DNA of 64,000 bases from Streptomyces cyaneofuscatus. GTDB taxonomy: Bacteria; Actinomycetota; Actinomycetes; Streptomycetales; Streptomycetaceae. The notes beneath the pieces were generated by a model. The model was not told the origin of the DNA. It made no database searches and was given only the letters and a program-made list of their open reading frames with translations. Where the stretch lies: the NCBI RefSeq assembly GCF_000718135.1, contig NZ_JOEM01000032.1:1-64000 (forward strand), written 5' to 3'. Made by a program: the position numbers and the translations under genes. This document shows, piece after piece, positions 7,824-17,300 of this stretch (its first letter is position 1; each line of letters opens with the position of its first letter).

Positions 7824-8165
7824 TCACCACTCCCGGGCCGCGATCAGCTCCTCCCCGTCCGCGTCCTCGAAGCCGTACGCCTGCGCGATGAACCAGAACG
7901 CCTCGCCTATCTCCTCGCGCGCCACCGTCTCGATCTCGCTGCCCGCCGCCTCGAACTCCGCCTCCAGGGCGTTGAACTCCTCCGTCGCTCCCTCGGTCAG
8001 CCGGTACAGCGCCGCCAGGTCCGCCGGCCGCTCCGCCTCGATCCGCTCGCACAGGCGCAGCAGCACCGCCCGGCCCCGGTCCAGGACGTGGTCCGGGTAG
8101 TAGTCGTCCTCGTACAGCGGGAGCAGGAACGCGTGCTCCGCCACCTGCTGGTTCGTGATCGTCAC
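7824..8165 (-). CDS. DUF5713 family protein
   Basis: 113 residues from a GTG at 8165 (complement). It is acidic and almost entirely helical, with PLYEDDYYPDHVLDRGRAVLLRLCERIE at the N-terminus and EFEAAGSEIETVAREEIGEAFW in the middle. This matches my recollection of the DUF5713 family, which is about this length and of unknown function. There is no signal peptide or membrane helix. It is convergent with the MarR gene, and its upstream side faces the acyl-CoA dehydrogenase promoter region. An extended start at 8213 is possible, but the GTG places the family start MxNQQVAEHAFLLPLY at the N-terminus. Confidence 0.8.
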   Translation of the reverse strand: MTITNQQVAEHAFLLPLYEDDYYPDHVLDRGRAVLLRLCERIEAERPADLAALYRLTEGATEEFNALEAEFEAAGSEIETVAREEIGEAFWFIAQAYGFEDADGEELIAAREW

Positions 8166-8374
8166 GATGGCCCCTCCGCCCTTGCCGGTGCACTCCCGTC
8201 GATCGTGCACCACGCCACTGACAACGCCCCGGCCCAGCCGCTCTCCCGCGTGCTCAGCATCACCCTGGACAGCTCCGTGACCGACCGGTAACTTCGAGGG
8301 GGAATGAGCAAGCGCTTAGCCCTGTCCGGTGAGCGAATACACCAGCCGATCAAGGCCGATCAAGGAGGCACCCC

Positions 8375-9532
8375 GTGCGCCGTACGGTATTCAACGAGGA
8401 CCACGAGGCGTTCCGGGAGACCATCCGCGCCTTCATCGCCGCCGAGGTCGTGCCGGTGTACGACGAGTGGTTCGCCGCGGGCGTCGTGCCGCGCGAGTTC
8501 TACCTCAAGCTCGGTGAGCTGGGCATCTTCGGCATCGAGGTCGACGAGGAGTACGGCGGCGCGGGCATCGACTCGCACAAGTACGAGGCCGTCATCTACG
8601 AGGAGACCGCCCGTGCGGGTGTCTCCTTCGGCGGCTCCGGCGTGCACACGCTGCTCGGCCTCCCGTACGTCAAGATGCTCGCCACCGACGAGCAGAAGAA
8701 GCGCTGGCTGCCGAAGTTCGCGACCGGCGAGGAGATGTGGGCCCTCGCGATGACCGAGCCGGGCACCGGCTCCGACGTCGCGGGCATGAAGACCACCGCC
8801 AAGCTCTCCGAGGACGGCACCCACTACGTCCTCAACGGTGCGAAGACCTTCATCACCGGTGGCGTCCACGCCGACCGCGTGATCGTCTGCGCCCGTACCG
8901 CCGCCCCGCGCGAGGACGACCGCCGCTTCGGCATCTCCCTCTTCGCCGTCGACACGAAGTCCGAGGGCTACTCGGTCGGCCGCAAGCTCGACAAGTTGGG
9001 CCTCAAGACCTCCGACACCGCCGAGCTGGCGTTCGTCGACGTCAAGGTCCCCGTCGAGGACCTCATGGGCGAGGAGAACAAGGGCTTCGGCTACCTCGGC
9101 ACCAACCTGGCCTCCGAGCGCTGGGGCATCGCCTTCGGTGCGTACGCGCAGGCCGCGGCCGCCGTCCGGTTCGCCAAGGAGTACGTGCAGGAGCGCACGG
9201 TCTTCGGCAAGACCGTCGCCTCGTTCCAGAACACCAAGTTCGAGCTGGCCGCCTGCCAGGCCGAGGTGGACGCGGCCCAGGCCGTCGCCGACCGTGCGCT
9301 GGAGGCCCTGGACGCCGGAGAGCTCACAGCAGCAGAGGCCGCCTCCGCCAAGCTGTTCTGCACCGAGGTCGCGCACCGCGTGATCGACCGCTGCCTCCAG
9401 CTGCACGGCGGATACGGCTTCATGAACGAGTACCCGATCGCCCGCCTGTACGCGGACAACCGCGTCAACCGCATCTACGGCGGCACCAGCGAGGTCATGA
9501 AGTCGATCATCGCCAAGTCCATGGGCCTGTAG
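8375..9532 (+). CDS. acyl-CoA dehydrogenase, long-chain type
   Basis: 385 residues from GTG 8375 behind a strong AAGGAGG. The domain order is N-terminal helical, middle beta (ALAMTEPGTGSDVAGMKT, FAD binding, ~124-140) and C-terminal helical (~235-380, with GGYGFMNEYPIARLY). The segment IYGGTSEV has Gly where medium-chain enzymes have the catalytic Glu. A Glu at residue 248 in SERWGIA sits where long-chain and isovaleryl-type enzymes place their base, so this is probably active but of that subclass. It would oxidise acyl-CoA to enoyl-CoA with electrons passed to ETF. A TesB thioesterase follows 46 bases downstream. Confidence 0.92.
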   Translation: MRRTVFNEDHEAFRETIRAFIAAEVVPVYDEWFAAGVVPREFYLKLGELGIFGIEVDEEYGGAGIDSHKYEAVIYEETARAGVSFGGSGVHTLLGLPYVKMLATDEQKKRWLPKFATGEEMWALAMTEPGTGSDVAGMKTTAKLSEDGTHYVLNGAKTFITGGVHADRVIVCARTAAPREDDRRFGISLFAVDTKSEGYSVGRKLDKLGLKTSDTAELAFVDVKVPVEDLMGEENKGFGYLGTNLASERWGIAFGAYAQAAAAVRFAKEYVQERTVFGKTVASFQNTKFELAACQAEVDAAQAVADRALEALDAGELTAAEAASAKLFCTEVAHRVIDRCLQLHGGYGFMNEYPIARLYADNRVNRIYGGTSEVMKSIIAKSMGL

Positions 9533-9578
9533 GCGGGCCCAGCCCCTCTGCAAGAGCTGTAAGGACTACGTTCTCTTC

Positions 9579-10451
9579 ATGAGCGCAGCACTCGATTCCC
9601 TGCTCGATCTGCTCGACCTGGAGCAGATCGAGCGGGACATCTTCCGGGGCACGAGCCGCAGCGCGGTCGTGCCCCGGGTGTTCGGCGGGCAGGTCGCGGC
9701 CCAGGCGCTGGTCGCCGCGGGCCGGACCGTCCCCGCCGAGCGGGCCGCCCACTCCCTGCACGCGTACTTCCTGCGCGCCGGGGACCCGGGCGCGCCCATC
9801 GTCTACAGCGTCGACCGCATCCGCGACGGGAAGTCCTTCACCACCCGCCGGGTCGTCGCCGTCCAGCACGGGCAGCCGATCTTCCACCTCTCCGCCTCCT
9901 TCCAGACGTACGAGGACGGGCTGGAGCACCAGGCCGACATGCCTTCCTCCCCCGATCCGGAGACCCTGCCCACGGCCGCCGAGATGCTGCCCCGGTACGC
10001 GGACCGTTTCAGCGATCCCGGGATGGTGGACCGGCTGATCGAGGCGCGGGGCGCCGTCGACCTGCGGTATGTGGACGCGCCGCCGTTCGGCACGGTGGGC
10101 GAGACGCGTGAGCCGCGTTCGCAGGTCTGGTTCCGGACCAACGGCAAGCTCGCGGACGACCCGCTGCTGCACGTCTGCATGGCCACGTACGTCTCCGACA
10201 TGACGCTGCTGGACTCGGTGCTCCTGGCCCACGGGCGGGGCGGCTGGGCGGTCGGTGACGTGGTCGGGGCGAGCCTGGACCACGCGATGTGGTTCCACCG
10301 GCCGTTCCGGGCGGACGAGTGGCTGCTGTACGACCAGGAGTCGCCCTCGGCCTCCGGCGGGCGGGGCCTGGGCCAGGCCCGGATCTACACCGCCGACGGG
10401 CGCCTCGCGATCACCGTCATCCAGGAGGGTGTCGTCCGGGTTCCCCGTTGA
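9579..10451 (+). CDS. tesB: acyl-CoA thioesterase II (TesB-like)
   Basis: 290 residues, the normal length for TesB. It is a double hotdog fold: the first hotdog contains VFGGQVAAQALVAAGRTV and HSLHAYFLRAGDPGAPI (~30-75), and the second ends in SLDHAMWFHRPFRADEWLLYDQESPSA. The Asp in LDHAMWFHR and the later Thr/Gln region correspond to the TesB catalytic triad. It hydrolyses medium- and long-chain acyl-CoA to free acid and CoA in the cytoplasm. It follows the acyl-CoA dehydrogenase closely and is probably co-transcribed with it. Confidence 0.9.
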   Translation: MSAALDSLLDLLDLEQIERDIFRGTSRSAVVPRVFGGQVAAQALVAAGRTVPAERAAHSLHAYFLRAGDPGAPIVYSVDRIRDGKSFTTRRVVAVQHGQPIFHLSASFQTYEDGLEHQADMPSSPDPETLPTAAEMLPRYADRFSDPGMVDRLIEARGAVDLRYVDAPPFGTVGETREPRSQVWFRTNGKLADDPLLHVCMATYVSDMTLLDSVLLAHGRGGWAVGDVVGASLDHAMWFHRPFRADEWLLYDQESPSASGGRGLGQARIYTADGRLAITVIQEGVVRVPR

Positions 10452-10504
10452 CCGGCGGCGGGATGAGCCCCGCCTGAGGTGCCATTTCGGACATACTCCC
10501 CTCC

Positions 10505-11482
10505 ATGAGCTCCATGAGTGACGCGCAAGTCAAGAGCGAAGCTGACGACGGGGAGTCCACCTTCACCGTCATCGTGGCGGCCCTCGCCAACCTCGGCATC
10601 GCCGTCGCGAAAGCCGTCGCCGGCCTGATCAGCGGGTCCAGCGCGATGCTCTCCGAGGCCGCCCACTCGGTCGCGGACACCGTCACCGAGGTCATGCTCC
10701 TCACCGCGCTCAAGCGGAGCGAGAAGCCGGCCGACGAGGACCACCCCCTCGGTTACGGCCCCGAGCGGTACATCTGGGCCATGCTCGCCTCCATCGCCAC
10801 GTTCGTCGGCGGTGCGGTCTTCTCCATCTACGACGGGGTCCACACCCTGATCGCGGGCGAGGAGCTGGGCGACCCGCTCATCTCCTACATCGTCCTGGCC
10901 GTCGCCTTCCTGCTGGAGGGCTACTCCCTGCGCACCGGGGTCAAGCAGGTGCGGCGCGAGGCGTCGCGGCTGCGGGTGCCGGACACGTACTACCTCCGCC
11001 ACACCCCCGACACCGCCGTGAAGGCCGTCGTCATGGAGGACTCGGCGGCGCTGATCGGGCTGCTGCTGGCGGCGGGCGGGCTGCTCGGCGGGCAGCTCAC
11101 GGGGTCGGGGGTCTGGGACGGGATCGCGTCCTGCCTGATCGGCCTGCTGCTCGTGTACGTGGCCTGGGTGCTCGGCCGCTCCAACGCGCAGCTGCTCATC
11201 GGGCGCCCGCTGCCCCCGGCGGTGCGGGCGGGGGTGCGGGAGGAGCTGAAATCCGTACCGCACATCGTCGACGTACTGGAGCTGACCACGCTCATCCAGG
11301 GGCCGTCCGAGATCATGATCGCCGCGAAGGTCGACTTCCGGGACATGGCGACGGCCGAGGAGGTCGAGTGGGCCTGCGAGGAGGCGGAGGCCCAGCTGCG
11401 GGAGCGGTTCCCGTCGGTCCGGCGGGTGTATCTGGACCCGACGCCGGGGCGGGAGCAGCGGGAGCGGCGCAGGGGGCCTTGA
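10505..11482 (+). CDS. cation diffusion facilitator transporter
   Basis: 325 residues, with six predicted membrane helices in the first ~215 residues and a cytoplasmic C-terminal domain. The CDF signature is present: SSAMLSEAAHSVADTVTE in helix 2 carries the His and Asp of the metal site, followed by DHPLGYGPERY. A second HTPDTAVKAVVMEDSAA stretch holds the His/Asp pair of helix 5. These are proton-coupled exporters of Zn, Fe, Mn or Co. Metal specificity cannot be read here. The start may be ATG 10505 or the second ATG nine bases later. Confidence 0.9.
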   Translation: MSSMSDAQVKSEADDGESTFTVIVAALANLGIAVAKAVAGLISGSSAMLSEAAHSVADTVTEVMLLTALKRSEKPADEDHPLGYGPERYIWAMLASIATFVGGAVFSIYDGVHTLIAGEELGDPLISYIVLAVAFLLEGYSLRTGVKQVRREASRLRVPDTYYLRHTPDTAVKAVVMEDSAALIGLLLAAGGLLGGQLTGSGVWDGIASCLIGLLLVYVAWVLGRSNAQLLIGRPLPPAVRAGVREELKSVPHIVDVLELTTLIQGPSEIMIAAKVDFRDMATAEEVEWACEEAEAQLRERFPSVRRVYLDPTPGREQRERRRGP

Positions 11483-11533
11483 AGCCTGACGGCTCCGGCT
11501 CCGCCGGCCGCCCCCAGGAGCCCGCCGGATCCC

Positions 11534-12355
11534 CTACACCGCCGGCTCCCGTGCGGCGTCGGGCTCGCGCTCGTCCTCCAGCAGCCCCGCCGCGTGCAGC
11601 AGGTAGTCCGTCATCGGGTCGTAGAAGCGCGGGTCGGTGACGTGGTCGTCGAGGGGGACGGTGACCTGGAGGGTGCCCTCCGCCTCGCCGAGGAAGAGCG
11701 CCGGGTCGTTGCAGTCCGCGTAGCCGATCGCGTCCAGCCCGCGCCCGCCCGCGCAGCCCGCCCAGCCGTGGTCCGCGACGACGAGGTCGGGCAGCGGGCG
11801 GCCCAGGTGCGCCATGGCGTCCAGGATGGCCGCCATCGGGGCCGGGGAGTGGGTGTGCCAGAGGGTCGCGCCGCGTTCCAGCATCGCGACATCGGCGAAC
11901 TGGACGACCAGCCCCTCGTCCGCGATCAGCCCGGAGGGGATGCGGACGATCTCGCAGCCCGCCCGGCGCAGGGCGTCCGCCGTCTGCCGGTGCACGTCCA
12001 GCAGGCCGCCGGGGTGGCCGGTGGCGAAGAGGACCCGCTCGTGGCCGTCGGCCGCCTTGCGCAGGCGGGCCGCCATCCGCTCCAGGGCGTCGACCGTCAG
12101 CTCGGGGTCGATGGTGTCCTGGCCCATCCGGTGCGCGGGGTCGTCGTTCACTCCGCAGCGCTCGGCCATCACCGCGAGCACGTCCTGCTCGTCGGTCCAG
12201 CGGTCGCCGAGCTCCAGGCCGAGCCAGTAGTGGCGGTCACCGTTGGCGAGCTTGCGGTAGTGGGAGAGGTTGTTGTCGCGAGGTGTGGCGACGTCCCCCG
12301 CGATACGCGAACGGACGAGGTGGTCGACGAGGGCGGCGCGGCTGGGTATCGGCAT
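11534..12355 (-). CDS. phosphatase-like conserved actinobacterial protein
   Basis: 273 residues from the ATG at 12355 (complement). It opens with the well-conserved block MPIPSRAALVDHLVRSRIAG and continues with NNLSHYRKLANGDRHYWLGLELG. Histidine- and aspartate-rich stretches follow (FATGHPGGLLDVHRQTA ~118-134; LWHTHSPAPM; DLVVADHGWAG). NCBI-style annotation of close relatives usually says phosphatase, to my recollection, without firm biochemistry, so the activity should be treated as unproven. It lies between the cation exporter (convergent) and the exopolysaccharide genes (divergent). Confidence 0.75.
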   Translation of the reverse strand: MPIPSRAALVDHLVRSRIAGDVATPRDNNLSHYRKLANGDRHYWLGLELGDRWTDEQDVLAVMAERCGVNDDPAHRMGQDTIDPELTVDALERMAARLRKAADGHERVLFATGHPGGLLDVHRQTADALRRAGCEIVRIPSGLIADEGLVVQFADVAMLERGATLWHTHSPAPMAAILDAMAHLGRPLPDLVVADHGWAGCAGGRGLDAIGYADCNDPALFLGEAEGTLQVTVPLDDHVTDPRFYDPMTDYLLHAAGLLEDEREPDAAREPAV

Positions 12356-12399
12356 GCACCCATTGTGCCGCCCGGGGTGCGGGGCGTGCCCGGTGTCCC

Positions 12400-12435
12400 G
12401 TACGCCGGACGGTACGCCGGACAAGTACGCCGGAC
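12400..12435. repeat. three GTACGCCGGAC direct repeats
   Basis: Three perfect copies of an 11-base unit at 12400-12410, 12412-12422 and 12425-12435. They lie between the phosphatase-like gene and the glycosyltransferase, about 240 bases upstream of the latter's start. They could be protein-binding iterons or a chance local duplication. Confidence 0.6.
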
Positions 12436-12604
12436 GGATCCGACGCGGGCCCGTAAGTCTTCCGGGACTGTTCACCCTCGCGTGACCTGCGCCTTCCCCG
12501 GCCCGACGGGTGCGGCCGGTCGAATGGAAACACCCAGAGGTCTGGACCAATTGAGTCACGCCAATCCGCTGTCTCATTTCCGCCCGAGGCCGCGTTCTCG
12601 CGCA

Positions 12605-12620
12605 AGTGGTCTATACCTTT
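12605..12620 (+). promoter_or_regulatory. possible DasR-type (dre-like) site and promoter
   Basis: AGTGGTCTATACCTTT matches 13 of 16 positions of the DasR operator consensus AGTGGTCTAGACCACT as I know it. A TAGGGT hexamer follows at 12627-12632, a plausible -10, with the glycosyltransferase ATG at 12674. A repressor bound here would cover the -35 region. This is inference from pattern only. Confidence 0.35.
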
Positions 12621-12673
12621 GGCACTAGGGTGGGCCACCTGAAACGGGTACATACACAGCCGTGGGGGGCTTT

Positions 12674-14386
12674 ATGACCGTGCATCACCTTCCGCAACCA
12701 CCGTCCGACGACGAGCTCTACTGGTACTTCGGGCCGCAGCGGCGCTGGGTCCTGGTGAGCAGTTCGCTGGCGTTCGTCTTCACGGCGGCCACCATGTTCG
12801 CCTTCGCGTTACGGACTCCGGCCCTGTGGGCGTTCCTCGCGATTCTCGGGCTCAACGTCGTGGCGCTGGGGCTCTCCTCGGTCAACAGCCTGCGCCAGCG
12901 CCGGCTGACCCGGCCGTCGCACGAGGTGCTCGTCCACGCCTGGCAGCCCGCCGAACTGCCCACCGTGGACCTGTACTTGCCGACCTGCGGCGAACCCCTC
13001 CCCGTCCTCGACAACGCCTACCGCGCCGTCGCCGCCGTGGACTGGCCCGGCGCCCTGACCGTCTGGGTCCTGGACGACGGCGACCGGCCCGAGGTCGCCG
13101 CGCTGGCCTCCTCGTACGGGTACGAGTACGTCGTCCGGCCCGACCGGGGGCATCTGAAGAAGGCGGGCAACCTCAACCACGCGCTCACACTCAGCAATTC
13201 GGAGTTCATCGCGATCCTGGACGCGGACTTCGCTCCCCGCCCGGACTTCCTGCGCCACCTGGTGCCGTATCTCGCCGACCCCGCCGTCGGCATCGTGCAG
13301 AGCCCCCAGTGCTTCGACACCGACGAGTCGATGGAGTGGATCCAGCGCGCCGCCGGTGCGGCCCAGGAGTGGTTCTTCCGCTGGATCCAGCCCTCCCGGG
13401 ACGCCAGCGACGCCGCCATCTGCTGCGGCTCCAACGCCGTCTACCGGCGCAGCGCGATCGACCTGGCGGGCGGCTTCGCGCGGCTCGACCACAGCGAGGA
13501 CCTGTACACCGGGCTCGCCCTGCACGAGCAGGGGTTCCGCACCCAGTACGTCCCCGTCCTGGTCGCCAAGGGCACCTCGCCCGACGAGGTCACCTCCTTC
13601 GTCAACCAGCAGTACCGCTGGGCGATGGGCAACCTCCACCTGCTTGGAACGCCCGTCCTGAAGCGGATGCGGGCGCCCTGGCGGATGCGGCTCTGCTTCT
13701 ACGAGGGCGTCGTCGGCTACCTCACGACGGCCGTGAACACCTTCGCCGCGCCGCTGCCGCCGCTGGTGATGATGTTCTGGTACCCGGACCACATCCGGCC
13801 CTGGCACGTGCTGCCGCTGCTCGCCCCGCTCTGGCTCTGGCACGTGCTGCTGCCCCGGATCAGCCGCACCCGCTGGCGGGTGGAGGTGATCCGGGCCAAC
13901 GTCCTCACCAGCGTGGCCGCCGCCACCGCGTTCTGGCACACCCTGCGGGGCCGCAGCGCCACCTGGGTGCCCACGGGGACGCGCAGCAAAGGGAGTTCGG
14001 GCTCGATGGCCCGCCGGGTGGTGGGCGTCTCGCTGGCCTGGCTCGTCCTGTCCAACGGGGCGGCGGCGGCCGGGATCGCGCTGGCCGTGGCCCGTAACGG
14101 CTGGGAGCCCAACTGGGGTCTGCTGCTCTATCTCTTGGTGCAGCTCCAGATCAATGTGCCGTTGATACGTGACCTGTTGACCGAGCTGCGTCCGGGGGCG
14201 CGGGACGAGGACGTCCCGCAGCCGTCACGTGGCGCGGGGGCCAGGGCGTTCCTGGTGAGCCTGCGCTCCCCGGCCGGGATGCTGCCCCGCCGCTGGCCCG
14301 AGACCCTCGCCGCCTCCGCCGTCCTCCTGCTCACCGGCCTGCTCGCCTCGGGGTGGGTCAACCCGATGCTCCCCTGGTCGAGCTGA
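12674..14386 (+). CDS. cellulose-synthase-like family 2 glycosyltransferase, TTA codon
   Basis: 570 residues from ATG 12674, which has GGGGGG five bases upstream; a GTG at 12662 is an alternative. Two N-terminal membrane helices (~25-70) are followed by a processive GT2 catalytic domain: LDDGDRPE (~133-140), AILDADFAP with the DxD, HSEDLYTGL with the catalytic Asp, and QQYRW, the Q-x-x-R-W motif of cellulose and hyaluronan synthases. C-terminal membrane helices form the export channel. It should polymerise a beta-linked glycan from a nucleotide sugar. Codon 46 is TTA (12809-12811), making it bldA-dependent. The downstream acyltransferase-GH16 fusion probably modifies or trims the same polymer. 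Confidence 0.9.
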   Translation: MTVHHLPQPPSDDELYWYFGPQRRWVLVSSSLAFVFTAATMFAFALRTPALWAFLAILGLNVVALGLSSVNSLRQRRLTRPSHEVLVHAWQPAELPTVDLYLPTCGEPLPVLDNAYRAVAAVDWPGALTVWVLDDGDRPEVAALASSYGYEYVVRPDRGHLKKAGNLNHALTLSNSEFIAILDADFAPRPDFLRHLVPYLADPAVGIVQSPQCFDTDESMEWIQRAAGAAQEWFFRWIQPSRDASDAAICCGSNAVYRRSAIDLAGGFARLDHSEDLYTGLALHEQGFRTQYVPVLVAKGTSPDEVTSFVNQQYRWAMGNLHLLGTPVLKRMRAPWRMRLCFYEGVVGYLTTAVNTFAAPLPPLVMMFWYPDHIRPWHVLPLLAPLWLWHVLLPRISRTRWRVEVIRANVLTSVAAATAFWHTLRGRSATWVPTGTRSKGSSGSMARRVVGVSLAWLVLSNGAAAAGIALAVARNGWEPNWGLLLYLLVQLQINVPLIRDLLTELRPGARDEDVPQPSRGAGARAFLVSLRSPAGMLPRRWPETLAASAVLLLTGLLASGWVNPMLPWSS

Positions 14387-14399
14387 GCCGAGCCGCGCC

Positions 14400-17300
14400 G
14401 TGCTGAAAGGCCTTGCCGTCATGCCCTTCCTCCTTGCTCCCGGGCCGCGCCGGAAGACTCCCGGCCCCCGCCGGAAGCGCTCCGCACCAGCGTCCACGCC
14501 ACCGCCCGTGCCGCCCGCCCGGCGTTCCGGCGGCGAGTCCGGGCCCAGCCCGCACCGCTCCACGTTCCGGCCCGACATCGAGGGACTGCGGGCCGTCGCC
14601 GTCCTCGCGGTCCTCGCCTTCCACGCCGAAATACCGGGCCTGACAGGCGGGTTCGTCGGCGTGGACGTCTTCTTCGTCATCTCCGGCTACCTGATCACCG
14701 GGCTCCTGGTCCGCGAGGCCATCAGCACCGGCCGGATCCGGCTCGGCGACTTCTTCTCCCGACGGGCCCGGCGCCTGCTGCCCTCGGCCGCCGTGGTGCT
14801 CGCGGCGGTCGCGGTGGCCGGCGCCTGGCTGACCGTACCGCTGCGCCGCACCGACCTGGAGTACGACGTCCTCGCGGCGGCGCTCTCCGTCGCCAACTGG
14901 CGGTTCGTCTCCCAGCGGACCGACTACCTGGCCGCCGGGCACGACCAGAGCCCGCTGCTGCATTTCTGGTCGCTCGCCGTGGAGGAGCAGTTCTACCTGT
15001 TCTGGGCGCCGCTCCTCGCGGTGGTCGTGCTCTGCGCCGCCCGTGCGGTCCGGCGGGGGCGGGCCGTACGGGCGGTGGTGGCGCTGGTCACCGGGGCGCT
15101 GGTCCTCGGCTCGTTCGCGCTGTCCCTGCACTGGACGGAGCACTCGGTCTCGCTCGCGTACCTCGGAACGCCGTCGCGCGTCTGGCAGTTCGGAGTGGGG
15201 GCGCTGCTCGCGCTGCTGCCCTGGCACCTGCTGCGCGGGCCGCGTCCGCTGCGGCTGCTGTGCGGGTGGGGCGGGGCGGCGGCGATCGGCTGGTGCGTGG
15301 TGGCGTACGACGCCTCGACGCCGTACCCGGGTTACGCGGCGCTCGTCCCGACCCTGGCCACCGCCGCCGTGATCCTCGCGGCGATTCCGGGGCGGGGCGA
15401 GCGGAACGTCCAGGGCGCGTACGGGGTCGGGCGGCTGCTGGCCGGGCGCGCGCCCCGGGCCGTCGGGCGGCTCTCGTACAACCTGTACCTGTGGCACTGG
15501 CCGGTGCTCGTCCTCGCGGAGGCCCGGCTCGGCACGCTCGGCTGGCCCGCGAGGACCGCGCTGACGCTGGCCGCCGTCCTGCCCGCGCTGGCCACGATGC
15601 GCTGGGTGGAACAGCCGCTGCGCCGCAGCCGTACGGTCTCCGAGCTCCCCCGGCGCGGGCTGGCGGTGGGCGTCTCGGCCATCGTGCTGCCGGTCGCGCT
15701 GGCCCTGGTGGTGGGCACGGCCACGCTGCACCTGATGGGCCCCGCCACTCCGGTCGACGTCAAGGGGCTGCCGCCGGGGGCCGCCTCCGGGCCGTCGCTG
15801 CTCGGGGCCCCCTCAGGGGACGGGCCGGTGGTGCCGAACCCGGTCCAGGCCCGCAAGGACTTCCCGCCGGACCGGAACTGCCAGGTCGCGCCGGAGGTGA
15901 CCCGCAGCCCGGAGTGCCTGTTCGGGGCGGTGGACAGCCCGGACCGGATCGTGCTGCTCGGCGACTCGCACGCGGGGCAGTGGTTCTCCCCGATGCTGGC
16001 GCTGGCCTCGCAACGCGGCTGGGCGCTTCAGGAGTTGGTCAAGCAGGGATGCCCACTGCCGGAGTTGGCGGTGGACAGCCCGCAACTGGGTCGTGCGTAC
16101 CGGGAGTGCGACACCTGGCGTGCCGATGCCCTGGAGCGTCTCCGTACGGGACCGAAGCCCCGGCTCATCGTGATCGCCTCGCTCAACCGGTACACCGCCG
16201 ATCCCGAACTCCTCGCCGCTGCATGGGAGAAGACGCTGAAGCCGCTGCGGGCGATCGGCGCCCCGGTCGTGTACGTCGAGGACACCCCCGTACCCGGGAA
16301 GGACATCCCGGCGTGTGTCTCGGGCGCTCCGGACGGTGCGGCCGCCTGCGCGTTCCAGCGGGCGGAGGCGGTTCCGGCCGATCCGCTGGCCCGGAGGATC
16401 GCGGCGGGGGCGGTGCCGGGCGTACGGGCCATCGGCGTGAACCAGGTCCTCTGCCCGGGCGACGGCCCGACCTGCCCGGCCGTACGGGACCGCATCCTGC
16501 TCTACCGGGACGACGCCCACCTCACCAATGTGGCGGCCGTCGTGCTGACCCCGAGGCTGGAGCGGCTGCTGACGGACGCGGGGGCGCTGCCGACGGCCGT
16601 CACCCCTGCGGCCCCCGGGGACTGGACCGAGCTGCTGCGGGACGACTTCGAGGGCCCGGCGGGCAGCCGCCCCTCCCCCGCGAACTGGCGGTACGACCTC
16701 GGGACCTGCTACCCCGGCTGCCCGGCCCCGCAGTGGGGCACCGGCGAGATCGAGACCATGACCGACTCGACGGACAACGTCCGCCTGGACGGGAAGGGCG
16801 CGCTGGAGATCGTGCCCACCAGGAAGGGCGACGCGTGGAGTTCCGGGCGGATCGAGACCGTACGTTCCGACTTCGCACCGCCGCCCGGCGGAGTGCTGCG
16901 GATCGAGGCGTCGATCGCGCTGCCGGACGTGACCGGGCCGAAGGCGGCGGGGTACTGGCCCGCTTTCTGGACCCTGGGCGCCGAGCTGCGCGACGGGTAC
17001 ACGGGATGGCCGGGCGTCGGTGAGCTGGACGTCATGGAGTCCGTCAACGGCCGGGACACCGTGTTCGGTTCGATGCACTGCGGGGTGCTGGAGGGCGGGC
17101 CGTGCAAGGAACCGGTGGGGCTGACGTCGGGGCCGCAGGCGTGCGCGACCTGCCGTACGGAGTTCCACGCGTACGCCGTGGAGGTCGACCTCGGCGCGGG
17201 TGAGGTGCGCTGGTATCTGGACGGCCGGGTGTACCACCGGGTGAGCGCCGGGCAGATGGACGCCGGGACGTGGAAGCGGGCGGTGGACCACGGGGTGTTC

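Noticed and set aside
8360..9553. 397-codon - strand open frame
   Set aside because: It is antisense to the acyl-CoA dehydrogenase; composition is Gly/Val/Glu-rich shadow text.
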